Positions 6,201 through 13,670 of a DNA stretch of 23,275 nt are shown in pieces. The notes under the pieces were generated by a model that worked only from the letters and a program-made list of their open reading frames with translations, was not told the origin of the DNA and searched no databases. Position 1 is the stretch's first letter; every line of letters begins with the position of its first letter. The DNA lies in assembly GCA_900554315.1 (NCBI GenBank), contig USGP01000019.1:1-23275 (forward strand). Direction: 5' to 3'. Source of the stretch: an uncultured Mycoplasmatota bacterium. GTDB lineage: Bacteria; Bacillota_I; Bacilli_A; RF39; UBA660. The translations under genes and the position numbers were made by a program.

Positions 6201-7067
6201 ATGTTTTATTCTGATGAGGCGGTTAATAACTTGCTTCGTTATTCTAAAACTTTTGTTGATGATATTGCTAAGAAAAAGACGAAACCTAATGATTTTATTC
6301 CAGAACAATATGTAATTTTTGCAGGAATGGTATCTTATTATGGGTTTGAACATATTGATGCTATTTATAAAGCTTTTAGTAATGCTGGTTTTATTGATGA
6401 CCATACACCTGCTCAAAAAGATTTTGAAAATCACAGTCAAACACTTGCTTATTGTGCTGTTAGTATTTTGCCGCGTGATAATAAATATTTTATTCAAAGA
6501 GATATTCATCATTTATATAGTCCAGATGAAATATATGGTGATTTTTTTGAAGAGTTAGTCCATGAAGTTAACCATTGTGTTAATTCGGCTTTCTATCCTA
6601 TTTGTAAGAGAAATTCTTTGCCAGTTTTTCGTAATGGAATATCTATTTCAGCAATTGGTTCTGTTGATTATACAGAAGCAGAGCTTTTAGAGGAGAGTTT
6701 TAATACCTTACAGACAGCTGAAATTATGAACCATATTTTATCTTTTGGTGAATATAATATTGAAGATCCATCTATGAGATTAGTTTTGAGTCGTTTACAA
6801 GGGCGAAAGGCAAATAAATTAGGATTTGGATATCAGCGTATTACACCTGGGATTTATCCTTTGTATTCTCATCCGGAATTTTATCCTTTGTTAAAAGAAA
6901 ACAGAATTTCAGGTGATTTATTAGCTATTAGAAATAATTTTGATCAAAGAGTTGGGGCTGGTAGCTTTATGGAACTGGCTTCTTCTATTGATCATGCTTG
7001 GAATGATAATGATCCTAGACAAGCTGGTAAAGCTTATCAGTTAGTTTCTAAATATGTTCATCGATAA
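6201..7067 (+). CDS. Unrecognised protein with HExxH zinc-protease-like motif
   Basis: 288 residues, no signal peptide and no clear membrane segment, so probably cytoplasmic. HEVNH at 121-125, within the hydrophobic context ELVHEVNHCV, fits the zinc-binding helix of metalloproteases. An acidic helix 35-40 residues later (TEAELLEESFNTLQ, about 158-171) could give the third ligand, as in gluzincins. The remainder (LGFGYQRITPGIYPLYS, then a helical C-terminus) is not recognised. AAAGGGGGAG lies 6 bases before the ATG, with its own promoter. It sits between the repeat lipoprotein and yqeY, within what is normally a tight rpsU-yqeY pair, so it is probably lineage-specific. Enzyme activity is inferred only from the motif. 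Confidence 0.75.
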   Translation: MFYSDEAVNNLLRYSKTFVDDIAKKKTKPNDFIPEQYVIFAGMVSYYGFEHIDAIYKAFSNAGFIDDHTPAQKDFENHSQTLAYCAVSILPRDNKYFIQRDIHHLYSPDEIYGDFFEELVHEVNHCVNSAFYPICKRNSLPVFRNGISISAIGSVDYTEAELLEESFNTLQTAEIMNHILSFGEYNIEDPSMRLVLSRLQGRKANKLGFGYQRITPGIYPLYSHPEFYPLLKENRISGDLLAIRNNFDQRVGAGSFMELASSIDHAWNDNDPRQAGKAYQLVSKYVHR

Positions 7068-7071
7068 TTAT

Positions 7072-7100
7072 TTGAATAATTTAATATTGTTTTGTATAAT
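7072..7100 (+). promoter_or_regulatory. Promoter for yqeY
   Basis: TTGAAT (7072-7077), 17-nt spacer, TATAAT (7095-7100), 20 bases before the yqeY start. Confidence 0.7.
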
Positions 7101-7120
7101 ATGAATAAGGAGATGAGATT

Positions 7121-7558
7121 ATGGTAGAAAAATTAAAACAAGATATGATAGAAGCAATGAAAGCAAAAGACAAGGATCGTTTGACTACCATTCGTATGAT
7201 TAAGGGAGACCTTGATAAAGAGCATATTGATAAAAAACGTGAAATTAATGATGATTTATTAATTGAAGTTGTTAATCGTGGAATTAAGCAAAGAAAAGAT
7301 TCTATTGCCGAATTTGAAAAAGGTGGTAGAGAAGACTTAATTGAAAAGACGCAAGCAGAGATTGATATTTTAAAAAGTTATTTACCAGAGCAATTATCAG
7401 AAGATGAAGTTTTATCTATTATTGATGAAGCATTTCAATTAGTAAATCCTGAAGGTCCAAGAGATATGGGTAAGATTATGAAAGAGGTTCAACCTAAATT
7501 AAAAGGTAGGGCTGATATGAAACACGTTAGTGAACTAATTAAATCTAAATTACAATAA
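7121..7558 (+). CDS. yqeY: GatB/YqeY domain protein
   Basis: 145 residues, the normal length for stand-alone YqeY. It is mostly helical; the start KLKQDMIEAMKAKDKDRLTT and the later IRMIKGDL, SYLPEQLSEDE, GPRDMGKIMKEV and KGRADMKHVSELIK blocks are characteristic. The domain is related to the tRNA-binding tail of the GatB amidotransferase subunit; the exact role of the free protein is unclear. It is normally linked to rpsU in Bacillota; here it has its own promoter and terminator. Confidence 0.92.
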   Translation: MVEKLKQDMIEAMKAKDKDRLTTIRMIKGDLDKEHIDKKREINDDLLIEVVNRGIKQRKDSIAEFEKGGREDLIEKTQAEIDILKSYLPEQLSEDEVLSIIDEAFQLVNPEGPRDMGKIMKEVQPKLKGRADMKHVSELIKSKLQ

Positions 7559-7581
7559 AAGACTATTTAGTCTTTTTTTTT
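7557..7581 (+). terminator. Terminator of yqeY
   Basis: AAAAGACT (7557-7564), loop ATTT, AGTCTTTT (7569-7576), followed by more T to 7581. Confidence 0.85.
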
Positions 7582-7604
7582 CATATCTTTTATTAGGTGG
7601 TTAT

Positions 7605-7844
7605 ATGCTTACTAAATTAAAAGATTATATTATAGATAAAGAATTTCGACTTATTTTATTTCAAAATCAATTCTTAGCTGTTAATTTTTCTAAGGTTTTA
7701 TCTTTGGAAGAGACAAGAGTTTCTTTTTTAACGGATTATGGAAGAATTGTAGTAAAAGGAGAAGCGTTTACTTTACAAAAATTATTAGATGATGAAGTTT
7801 TAATTCATGGTAGAGTTTTAGGTGTAGAGGTGTTTTATGAATAA
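7605..7844 (+). CDS. yqfC: YqfC family protein (sporulation-associated, YabP/YqfC)
   Basis: 79 residues. The strand-rich sequence with GRIVVKGEAFTLQKLLDDEVLIHGRV matches the YabP/YqfC family, small proteins expressed in sporulation in Bacillus. A TTAGGTGG site precedes the ATG by 6 bases. It overlaps the next gene by 8 bases, as in the usual yqfC-yqfD pair. Sporulation itself cannot be judged from one locus. Confidence 0.85.
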   Translation: MLTKLKDYIIDKEFRLILFQNQFLAVNFSKVLSLEETRVSFLTDYGRIVVKGEAFTLQKLLDDEVLIHGRVLGVEVFYE

Positions 7845-9003
7845 TTGTTACCGTATTCTTATTCAAGGAAAAAACACTTCTTATTTTTTGTTTATGCTTA
7901 TTCAAATGCATATAGCTATTTATGATAGAGAAAATACCTCTAATGGACTTATCTTGGTTGTTTCTAAAGATGATTATCAAAAAATTATGGATATTAAAAC
8001 TAGTTATAAAATCACAGTTTTAGATCGTTATGGTTTTTTAAAGATTCAATATTTATTTTATAAGTATTTTGTTTTTTTTATTGGTTTTCTATTTTTTCTA
8101 TTTCTTATTTTTGTCTTTAGTCATATTATTTTTTCTATCGATGTTGTTCATTCTAATTCTGAAATTCGCTCTATTATTTATCGTGATTTAAAAGAATATG
8201 GTATTGAGAAGTTTCATTTTAAAGTTAGTTATCAAGAAAAGGAAGAAATTGTAGAGAAAATCTTGGAAAAAGAAACTGATAAGTTGGAATGGTTGGAGAT
8301 TGAGGAAGTTGGTACTAAATATATTGTTAAAGTGGAGGAGAGAAAAAAGAATAAGAAAGAAAAGGTATGTCGGCCTAGAAGTATTGTAGCAGGAAAAGAT
8401 GCTATGATATTAGATATTCAAGCTGAGGAAGGAGAAGTAGTTAAAAAACGATTAGATTATGTTAAAAAAGGTGATGTTGTTGTTAGTGGACTTATTTATA
8501 ATAAAGAAGATATTGTAAGTAAACGATGTGCTAGAGGAAAGATATATGGAGAAGTGTGGTATCAAGTAAGTTTATCTATTCCAAAACATTATCATGAAGA
8601 AAAAGTTACAGGAAAGATGAAGAGGCAATTTGAAATTCAATTTTTGAATCATACTTTTCATTTGCTTTCTCATTATGATACTTATCAGAAAAAAAGCACT
8701 TCTATTTTACAATCTCGTCTTTTACCTATTCGTTTTATGTTTTCTACTTATTATGAGACGAAAGAGAAGGATCAAGTTTATACTTTAGAGAATGTTGATT
8801 CTTTTGCTTTTGGCTTAGCAGAGGAAAAGTTATTACAGAAGCTTTCTAAGGAAGATGTGGTTCTTTCAAAAAAAATTTTGAAAAAGTATGAAAAAGATAG
8901 TAAAATAATAATAGAAGTGTTCTTTCGAGTCAAAGAAGATATTACAGATTTTGTGAGTATTGAAGATATTGATATTACGGAAGAGAATGAGAAGGAGGAG
9001 TAA
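7837..9003 (+). CDS. yqfD: YqfD family membrane protein (sporulation-associated)
   Basis: 388 residues. A short N-terminal region (residues 1-65) is followed by one strong membrane segment (about 72-100), then a large extracytoplasmic part with IDVVHSNSEIRSIIYRDLKEYG, IVAGKDAMILDIQAEEGE and KKGDVVVSGLI, all typical of YqfD (sporulation stage IV type). KEEIVEKILEKETDKLEWLEIEEVG is the usual 'each gene product' helix-strand before the VEERKK stretch. Coupled to yqfC by an 8-base overlap and followed 2 bases later by the VanZ-like gene. In Bacillus phoH and a 7TM-HD gene come next; they are absent here. Confidence 0.88.
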   Translation: MNNCYRILIQGKNTSYFLFMLIQMHIAIYDRENTSNGLILVVSKDDYQKIMDIKTSYKITVLDRYGFLKIQYLFYKYFVFFIGFLFFLFLIFVFSHIIFSIDVVHSNSEIRSIIYRDLKEYGIEKFHFKVSYQEKEEIVEKILEKETDKLEWLEIEEVGTKYIVKVEERKKNKKEKVCRPRSIVAGKDAMILDIQAEEGEVVKKRLDYVKKGDVVVSGLIYNKEDIVSKRCARGKIYGEVWYQVSLSIPKHYHEEKVTGKMKRQFEIQFLNHTFHLLSHYDTYQKKSTSILQSRLLPIRFMFSTYYETKEKDQVYTLENVDSFAFGLAEEKLLQKLSKEDVVLSKKILKKYEKDSKIIIEVFFRVKEDITDFVSIEDIDITEENEKEE

Positions 9004-9005
9004 AA

Positions 9006-9605
9006 ATGTTTGGACCACTTTCTTCTACGATTCAAGGGGTTGTTAATTTTACATGGCCTATGGTTTTAATTTCCACTATTATTATTGTTTCTTTTCGTAT
9101 TGCTTATCTTTGGAAAAATCATGCCAAATTTGTATTATATCAAGATTTATTATTACTTTGTTTTATTCTATATGTTTTATGTTTGTTCCAAGTGGTAACT
9201 TTTCAAGATACTGTCAGTTGGTCTAGTAATAATTTTATTCCTTTTAGGGAGATTTTTCGTTATGATTTTGGAAGTCGATTGTTTATTAAAAATGTTGTTG
9301 GAAATATGTTATTATTTTTACCATTCGGATTTTTTGTTAGTTATTATTTAAAATGTGAGAAAGTTTGGTTACCTCTTATTTTGACATTCATTGCTTCTTG
9401 TTCTATTGAAGTTGTTCAAATGGTGATTGGTAGAGTTTTTGATATTGATGATATTATATTGAACTTATTAGGTGGTAGTTTAGGATTCTTATGTTATTAT
9501 GTGATTGCAAAAGTTGGTAAAAAACTGCCGGATGTATTGAAAAGTGAGTTATTTTTAAATATAATAGCCATTGTCTTATTAATTGGTTTAATTACGTTGT
9601 TGTAG
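9006..9605 (+). CDS. VanZ family membrane protein
   Basis: 199 residues with about five membrane segments. The family pattern is clear: NNFIPFREI, then NVVGNMLLFLPFGFFVSYY, SIEVVQMVIGRVFDIDDIILNLLGG. VanZ gives low-level teicoplanin resistance in some plasmids, but most chromosomal members have no tested role. It begins three bases after yqfD; AAGGAGGAG (8993-9001) lies just before it. It stands where phoH and the HD-domain gene would be expected between yqfD and ybeY. Confidence 0.85.
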   Translation: MFGPLSSTIQGVVNFTWPMVLISTIIIVSFRIAYLWKNHAKFVLYQDLLLLCFILYVLCLFQVVTFQDTVSWSSNNFIPFREIFRYDFGSRLFIKNVVGNMLLFLPFGFFVSYYLKCEKVWLPLILTFIASCSIEVVQMVIGRVFDIDDIILNLLGGSLGFLCYYVIAKVGKKLPDVLKSELFLNIIAIVLLIGLITLL

Positions 9606-9615
9606 AGGTGATAAT

Positions 9616-10065
9616 GTGAACGAGTTAGAAATTTTTAATCAGACAGATAAGGATATACCTGAATTAGAAACTGTAAAAAAAGTTTTGGAGTATGCTATTA
9701 AAAAAGAACATTTAGATCATGTTATTTTTAATGTTATTATTGTAGATAATTCATATATTCATGAATTAAATCGTGATTATAGAAATATTGATAGGGAAAC
9801 AGATGTAATTACTTTTGCATTAGAAGATGAAAAGGATATGGTAGAACCTGATGGTGAAAGAATATTGGGTGATATTTATATTTCTATTGATAAAGCAATT
9901 TCTCAGGCAGAAGAGTATGGCCATTCATTACTTAGAGAACTTTCTTTTTTAGCTGTTCATGGTTTTTATCATTTACTTGGTTATGATCATCAGACAGAAG
10001 AGGAAGAAAAAGTTATGTTTGCTAAACAAGAGGAGGTATTACATGACTGCAAAATCGAACGATAA
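9616..10065 (+). CDS. ybeY: Endoribonuclease YbeY (rRNA maturation factor)
   Basis: 149 residues. The zinc site HGFYHLLGYDH (His115, His119, His125) and RETDVITFAL, LGDIYIS are family marks. YbeY acts in 16S rRNA 3' processing and ribosome quality control. The start is GTG at 9616: an ATG two bases earlier would stop at once, and GAGGTG (9605-9610) is well placed. It overlaps the next gene by 23 bases. Confidence 0.95.
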   Translation: MNELEIFNQTDKDIPELETVKKVLEYAIKKEHLDHVIFNVIIVDNSYIHELNRDYRNIDRETDVITFALEDEKDMVEPDGERILGDIYISIDKAISQAEEYGHSLLRELSFLAVHGFYHLLGYDHQTEEEEKVMFAKQEEVLHDCKIER

Positions 10066-10456
10066 GAAAAAAAGAGTATTATTGGATAGAAAGAGATTGG
10101 TAGATAGCTTTCGTTATGCTTTTTGTGGTATTGTGGAGGCCTATAAGGGAGAACAAAATTTAAAAATACATACTGTTATTGCTGTTTTGGTTGTTATTTT
10201 TGGATTTGTTTTTCAAATTAGCTATGTTGAATGGTTAGTATGTTTGGTTTTAATTGGGCTTGTTTTGATGGCAGAGTTTTTTAATACTGCTATTGAATAT
10301 GTAGTGGATTTGGCTTCGCCTGAAATTCATCCGTTAGCTAAACTTGCGAAAGATACGGCAAGTGCTGGAGTGCTTATGATGGCTATTATTTCTGCTATTA
10401 TTGGTCTTATTATTTTTGTTCCTGAAGTGATTGAATTTGTGGAGGTATTATTATGA
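10043..10456 (+). CDS. dgkA: Diacylglycerol/undecaprenol kinase family membrane protein
   Basis: 137 residues from the ATG at 10043, chosen because AGGAGG (10031-10036) is just upstream; the open frame runs further back but that part overlaps ybeY. After a basic start (KKKRVLLDRKRLVDSF) come three membrane helices and the family signature EFFNTAIEYVVDLASPEIHP followed by KDTASAGV. In Gram-positive bacteria this enzyme phosphorylates undecaprenol to recycle the cell-wall lipid carrier. It overlaps cdd by four bases (ATGA). Confidence 0.93.
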   Translation: MTAKSNDKKKRVLLDRKRLVDSFRYAFCGIVEAYKGEQNLKIHTVIAVLVVIFGFVFQISYVEWLVCLVLIGLVLMAEFFNTAIEYVVDLASPEIHPLAKLAKDTASAGVLMMAIISAIIGLIIFVPEVIEFVEVLL

Positions 10457-10839
10457 TAGAGAAGTTATTAGAATTACATCAAAATAGTTATGTTCCTATT
10501 TCTCATTTTCCAGTATCTGCTTGTGTTGTTACTAAGGATGGCAGACAATTTTTCGGTGTTAATGTGGAAGATGCTAGTACTAGAGCAGGTACTTGTGCAG
10601 AAAGAGCAGCTATTTTTAATGCCATTACAGCTGGTGTAAAAAAAGAAGATTTTTTAGAGCTTCATGTTATGGTATCAGGTGGAAAAGTTGGAATGCCATG
10701 CTTTGTGTGTCGTCAAATGATATCTGAAATATATTCTAAAGATGCCAAAGTATATTGTTATTCTATTCAAGGTGATATGGTAGAACATACTGTTGAAGAA
10801 TTATGTCCATACCCATTTGGAGAGGATGATTTAAAATGA
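10453..10839 (+). CDS. cdd: Cytidine deaminase
   Basis: 128 residues. Deaminates cytidine and deoxycytidine to uridine forms in pyrimidine salvage. Zinc site: Cys48-Ala-Glu50 (TCAERAA) and MPCFVCRQ (Cys83, Cys86). SHFPVSA at about 17-23 and GVNVEDAS (substrate binding) are also present. Overlaps dgkA and era by four bases each, so the three are translated as a unit. Confidence 0.95.
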   Translation: MIEKLLELHQNSYVPISHFPVSACVVTKDGRQFFGVNVEDASTRAGTCAERAAIFNAITAGVKKEDFLELHVMVSGGKVGMPCFVCRQMISEIYSKDAKVYCYSIQGDMVEHTVEELCPYPFGEDDLK

Positions 10840-11726
10840 AATGTGGTTTTGTTAGTTTAGTTGGAAGGCCTAACGTTGGTAAGAGTACTTTACTTAATAG
10901 TTTACTTGGTATGAAATTAGCAATTACTTCTAATGTTAGTGGTACGACTCGTAATGTTATTCAAGGAATTTATCATGATCTCGATTCCCAAATTATTTTT
11001 ATTGATACACCTGGTATTCATAAACCTACACATAAACTTGGTAATTTGATGAATAAAAAGGCTTATAATAATACAGATGGTGTGGATGTTATTTTATTTT
11101 TAGTGGATATTTATAAAGGATTCGGTCGTGGTGATGAATTCATTTTAGATAAAATAAAAGATCATGATGTACCTATTTTCTTATTGTTAAATAAAGTTGA
11201 CCAATTTAAGGATAAAAGTGTTCTATTAGAAAAAATTAATGAATTAAAGGATAAATATTCATTTGCAGAGATTATTCCTATTTCAGCTAAGAAAAAGAAT
11301 AATTTGGATCAGTTAGTTTCTTCTATAAAGAAATATTTACCAGAGATGGATAAAATATATTCTGATGAAGATTTGACAAATGTGTCTACTAGATTTATTA
11401 TGGCAGAATTTGTTCGTGAGAAGGTTTTAGAATTAACAAGGCAAGAGATTCCTCATAGTGTTACTTGTTATGTTGAAAATTATGAAGAAGATGAAAAGGT
11501 TGTTCATATTCAAGTTTTGATTGTGGTTGATCGTGAAAATATTAAAAAGATTATCATTGGTAAGGGTGGTTCTATGTTAAAAGAAATTGGAAGTCGTGCT
11601 CGCCATGATATGGAAGCTTTCCTTGGTAAAAAAGTTTTTTTAGAGACTTATGTTAAAACTTTAAAAAATTGGAGAGATGAGGAAAAATACTTCTTAGAAT
11701 TAGGTTTAAAAGAAGAAGATGAGTAA
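10836..11726 (+). CDS. era: GTPase Era
   Basis: 296 residues, normal length. G1 GRPNVGKST (10-18), switch II IDTPGIH, G4 NKVD, G5 SAKK, and a C-terminal KH domain with IIIGKGGSMLKEIG. Era binds the 3' end of 16S rRNA and aids 30S assembly, in keeping with its neighbour ybeY. It overlaps cdd by four bases and is followed by a long hairpin before yqzL. Confidence 0.96.
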   Translation: MKCGFVSLVGRPNVGKSTLLNSLLGMKLAITSNVSGTTRNVIQGIYHDLDSQIIFIDTPGIHKPTHKLGNLMNKKAYNNTDGVDVILFLVDIYKGFGRGDEFILDKIKDHDVPIFLLLNKVDQFKDKSVLLEKINELKDKYSFAEIIPISAKKKNNLDQLVSSIKKYLPEMDKIYSDEDLTNVSTRFIMAEFVREKVLELTRQEIPHSVTCYVENYEEDEKVVHIQVLIVVDRENIKKIIIGKGGSMLKEIGSRARHDMEAFLGKKVFLETYVKTLKNWRDEEKYFLELGLKEEDE

Positions 11727-11746
11727 TTTTTGTATAAAATAAAAAC

Positions 11747-11780
11747 AAAATCACCACTATAGAAATATAGAGGTGATTTT
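11747..11780 (+). promoter_or_regulatory. Hairpin with GAAA tetraloop covering the yqzL ribosome site
   Basis: AAAATCACC (11747-11755) pairs with GGTGATTTT (11772-11780); an A/A mismatch separates this from CTATA/TATAG, closed by a GAAA (GNRA) tetraloop at 11762-11765. The 3' arm contains AGAGGTGAT, the Shine-Dalgarno of yqzL (ATG at 11782). Only four T follow, so it is a poor terminator and may instead control translation of yqzL-recO, or end transcription weakly after era. Confidence 0.6.
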
Positions 11781-11781
11781 A

Positions 11782-11868
11782 ATGCAAGATATTTTATGGG
11801 AATTGTTTAAAAAGACGGGAGAAATCAAATATTATCGTTTATATCAAGCAATTGTAAAGAAGAAGTGA
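11782..11868 (+). CDS. yqzL: YqzL-like small protein
   Basis: 28 residues: MQDILWELFKKTGEIKYYRL and a short basic end. The pattern FWxLFxxTGxIxxYxLY matches the small YqzL family, which lies between era and recO in Bacillota; the position is identical here. The protein is shorter than typical (about 45). Function unknown. Its ribosome site is inside the hairpin at 11747-11780, and the stop lies 6 bases before the recO start. Confidence 0.75.
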   Translation: MQDILWELFKKTGEIKYYRLYQAIVKKK

Positions 11869-11874
11869 TGGTTT

Positions 11875-12621
11875 TTGAAAATTGATTGTGTGGAAGGTAT
11901 TGTTTTAAGTGAAACCAATTATAGTGAATCTAGTAAAATTTTAAATGTATTTACTAAAGAATATGGACTTATTGGGATTTTATCTAAGGGTTGTAGGAAT
12001 ATGAAAAGTAAGTTACGTGGAGTTAGTAGGAAGCTTCTTTATGGTAAATTTCATATTTATTATAAAGAGCATGGCCTTTCTACTTTAACAGCAGTAGATG
12101 TTATCGATTCTTATGCTAAATTGCTTACAGATTTAGAAAAGGTTAGTTATGCTTCTTTTCTTTTAGAATTGACTTTGCAAGTAGTTAGAGAGAATGATGA
12201 TTCTAGTATCTTGGAGTTGCTAGTTCAAACACTACAAAAAATGGAAGAAGGACTTTCTCCTATTGTTTTAACAGAAATTTTGGAATTAAAATATTTGGAT
12301 TATTTAGGGGTTCGTCCTAGTATTGATTGTTGTAGTATCTGTGGTAGTGATAAGCAGATTGTGACGGTTGATTCTACTGCAGGTGGTTATTTATGTCGTA
12401 ATTGTTATCATAATGAGCCTTTAGTATCTGATAAAATGATTAAATTGATTCGTATGTTTTACTATGTTAACATTAAGAGTATTTCTAAATTATCAGTTAG
12501 TGATTCTGTTGTTTTAGAAATTAATCAATTTTTAGATGATTATTATGATCGATATACGGGAATTTATTTAAAGAGTAAAGATTTTGTTCGACAGATTAAT
12601 AAATTAAATCAAGGATCTTAG
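11875..12621 (+). CDS. recO: DNA repair protein RecO
   Basis: 248 residues, normal length. RecO helps RecR load RecA on gapped DNA. An OB-fold N-terminus (VEGIVLSETNYSESSKILNVFTKEYGLIG) is followed by a helical domain with a zinc knuckle: Cys153/Cys156 and Cys174/Cys177. Start is TTG at 11875; the ATG at 11868 in another frame ends after five codons. The Shine-Dalgarno is weak (AAGTGATGG overlapping the yqzL stop), so translation probably depends on yqzL. Confidence 0.93.
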   Translation: MKIDCVEGIVLSETNYSESSKILNVFTKEYGLIGILSKGCRNMKSKLRGVSRKLLYGKFHIYYKEHGLSTLTAVDVIDSYAKLLTDLEKVSYASFLLELTLQVVRENDDSSILELLVQTLQKMEEGLSPIVLTEILELKYLDYLGVRPSIDCCSICGSDKQIVTVDSTAGGYLCRNCYHNEPLVSDKMIKLIRMFYYVNIKSISKLSVSDSVVLEINQFLDDYYDRYTGIYLKSKDFVRQINKLNQGS

Positions 12622-12640
12622 TGGATACTTGATTTTTTTT
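12606..12640 (+). terminator. Terminator of the yqfC-recO cluster
   Basis: AAATCAAG (12606-12613) pairs with CTTGATTT (12628-12635), 14-base loop, T run to 12640. The 3' arm also holds the -35 box of the next promoter. Confidence 0.75.
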
Positions 12641-12657
12641 ATGTTTTATGATATAAT
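12629..12657 (+). promoter_or_regulatory. Promoter for the small membrane protein, nested in the terminator
   Basis: TTGATT (12629-12634), 17-nt spacer, TATAAT (12652-12657), 26 bases before the ATG at 12684. Confidence 0.7.
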
Positions 12658-12683
12658 ATGCGCAATTTGAAGGGGGAAATTAT

Positions 12684-12950
12684 ATGGTTGAAGTAAAATA
12701 TGAAAAGAATTTATTTGTTCTTAATCTTGTAGGTGGTGTATTATCTATTATTGCCTTGTCTGTTTTATTTGTTTTGATGATGAGAGTTAAAGATCTTTCT
12801 ATTATGTTTATTGGTATTTTATTCTTATATGTTATTTTACAACTTGTAGAATTTTTAGACTCTATTGTTACATATGTAAAAAAAGGTAAGATTAAGAAAT
12901 ATTCTAATTCTAAAGTTTCTATTATGAAATATAAATATTTAATTTGGTAA
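12684..12950 (+). CDS. Small two-helix membrane protein, unknown
   Basis: 88 residues with two membrane segments (about 9-31 and 38-63) separated by a short basic loop (RVKDLS), then a basic tail (KKGKIKKYSNSKVS). No family recognised. GAAGGGGG is 7 bases before the ATG, and the gene has its own promoter. It lies alone between recO and the glycine T-box, without a visible terminator, about 6 bases before the next -35 box. Confidence 0.7.
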   Translation: MVEVKYEKNLFVLNLVGGVLSIIALSVLFVLMMRVKDLSIMFIGILFLYVILQLVEFLDSIVTYVKKGKIKKYSNSKVSIMKYKYLIW

Positions 12951-12956
12951 TATATC

Positions 12957-12985
12957 TTGACACAAAAAAAATCCTTTTGTATATT
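12957..12985 (+). promoter_or_regulatory. Promoter for the T-box-LOG-glyS operon
   Basis: Perfect TTGACA (12957-12962), 17-nt spacer, TATATT (12980-12985). Transcription should start near 12992. Confidence 0.8.
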
Positions 12986-12991
12986 ATTAGT

Positions 12992-13111
12992 AATAAGTGT
13001 GATGACCGGTGTGGAAAGCCGCGAGCAGTATAAAAATAAGCTGATTCTTCTAGAATAAGTAAGGTGGAACCGCGGGAATACTCGTCCTTACATTATTCTA
13101 GAAGTTTTTTT
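12992..13111 (+). ncRNA. Compact T-box leader, predicted glycine-specific
   Basis: Contains the T-box core AAGGTGGAACCGCGGG (13061-13076) followed by CTCGTCCTTAC, and ends in a T run at 13105-13111. GTAAGG (13059-13064) pairs with CCTTAC (13086-13091) around the T-box bulge. A longer 12-bp helix, 13047-13058 with 13093-13104, closes outside it and acts as the terminator; ATTCT/AGAAT (13045-13049/13052-13056) could form the competing stem. TGGA predicts a tRNA with U at position 73, as in glycine tRNA, in accord with glyS downstream. Only about 65 bases precede the core, too few for a full Stem I with a clear specifier loop; GGTGTGGAAAGCC and GCGAGC (about 13008-13026) resemble distal Stem I motifs. 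Confidence 0.85.
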
Positions 13112-13118
13112 ATTTAAG

Positions 13119-13670
13119 GTGGTGATATTTATTAGATTATTTGTAGCAGGTACTTCTAAGGAAGAGGTTTCTGATTCTTATAAGAATGAAAGTAAAATAC
13201 TTTTAGAGAGTATTTCAAAGATACCTAATATTAGTTTGGTATTTGGGGGATATCACCGAGGGATTATGGCAATTGCTTATGATGAATTTAAAAATAATTC
13301 GAAAGAAGTAATTGCCGTTAGTGATTTATTATTTCAAGATTCTTTAAAAGAACTTGATACAAAATTAAGTATTGTTACTGAAAATACAATGACAAGAAGT
13401 CAAGTTTTATATGAGAATAGTGATTGTTTATTATTTTTACCTGGAGGAATAGGGACATATAGTGAACTATTTATGGCTATAGAAGAAAATAAAAATAGTA
13501 AGATGCCAAAACCAATTATTTTATATAATTATGATTATTTTTATACGCCTATTATTAAGGAGTTATACCATTTGTATCAAGAAGGTTTTATTGAGGATGC
13601 TCCTGCTGGGTATATGATAATAGAAAGTGAAAGAGAAAATGTAATAAAATTGATAGAGGAGATGAAATAA
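13119..13670 (+). CDS. LOG family protein (nucleotide phosphoribohydrolase-like)
   Basis: About 180 residues with a Rossmann fold: LVFGGYHRGIMA (about 40-51) and the catalytic/binding motif PGGIGTYSE (108-116), the mark of the LOG/TIGR00730 family. Members cleave nucleoside 5'-monophosphates, releasing the base, and are often wrongly called lysine decarboxylases. The start is uncertain: GTG codons at 13119 and 13122 lie inside the best ribosome site AAGGTGG (13116-13122); the well-spaced codon is ATT at 13131, which would give a normal family N-terminus RLFVAGTS. It ends one base before glyS, so both are under the T-box. Confidence 0.85.
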   Translation: MVIFIRLFVAGTSKEEVSDSYKNESKILLESISKIPNISLVFGGYHRGIMAIAYDEFKNNSKEVIAVSDLLFQDSLKELDTKLSIVTENTMTRSQVLYENSDCLLFLPGGIGTYSELFMAIEENKNSKMPKPIILYNYDYFYTPIIKELYHLYQEGFIEDAPAGYMIIESERENVIKLIEEMK

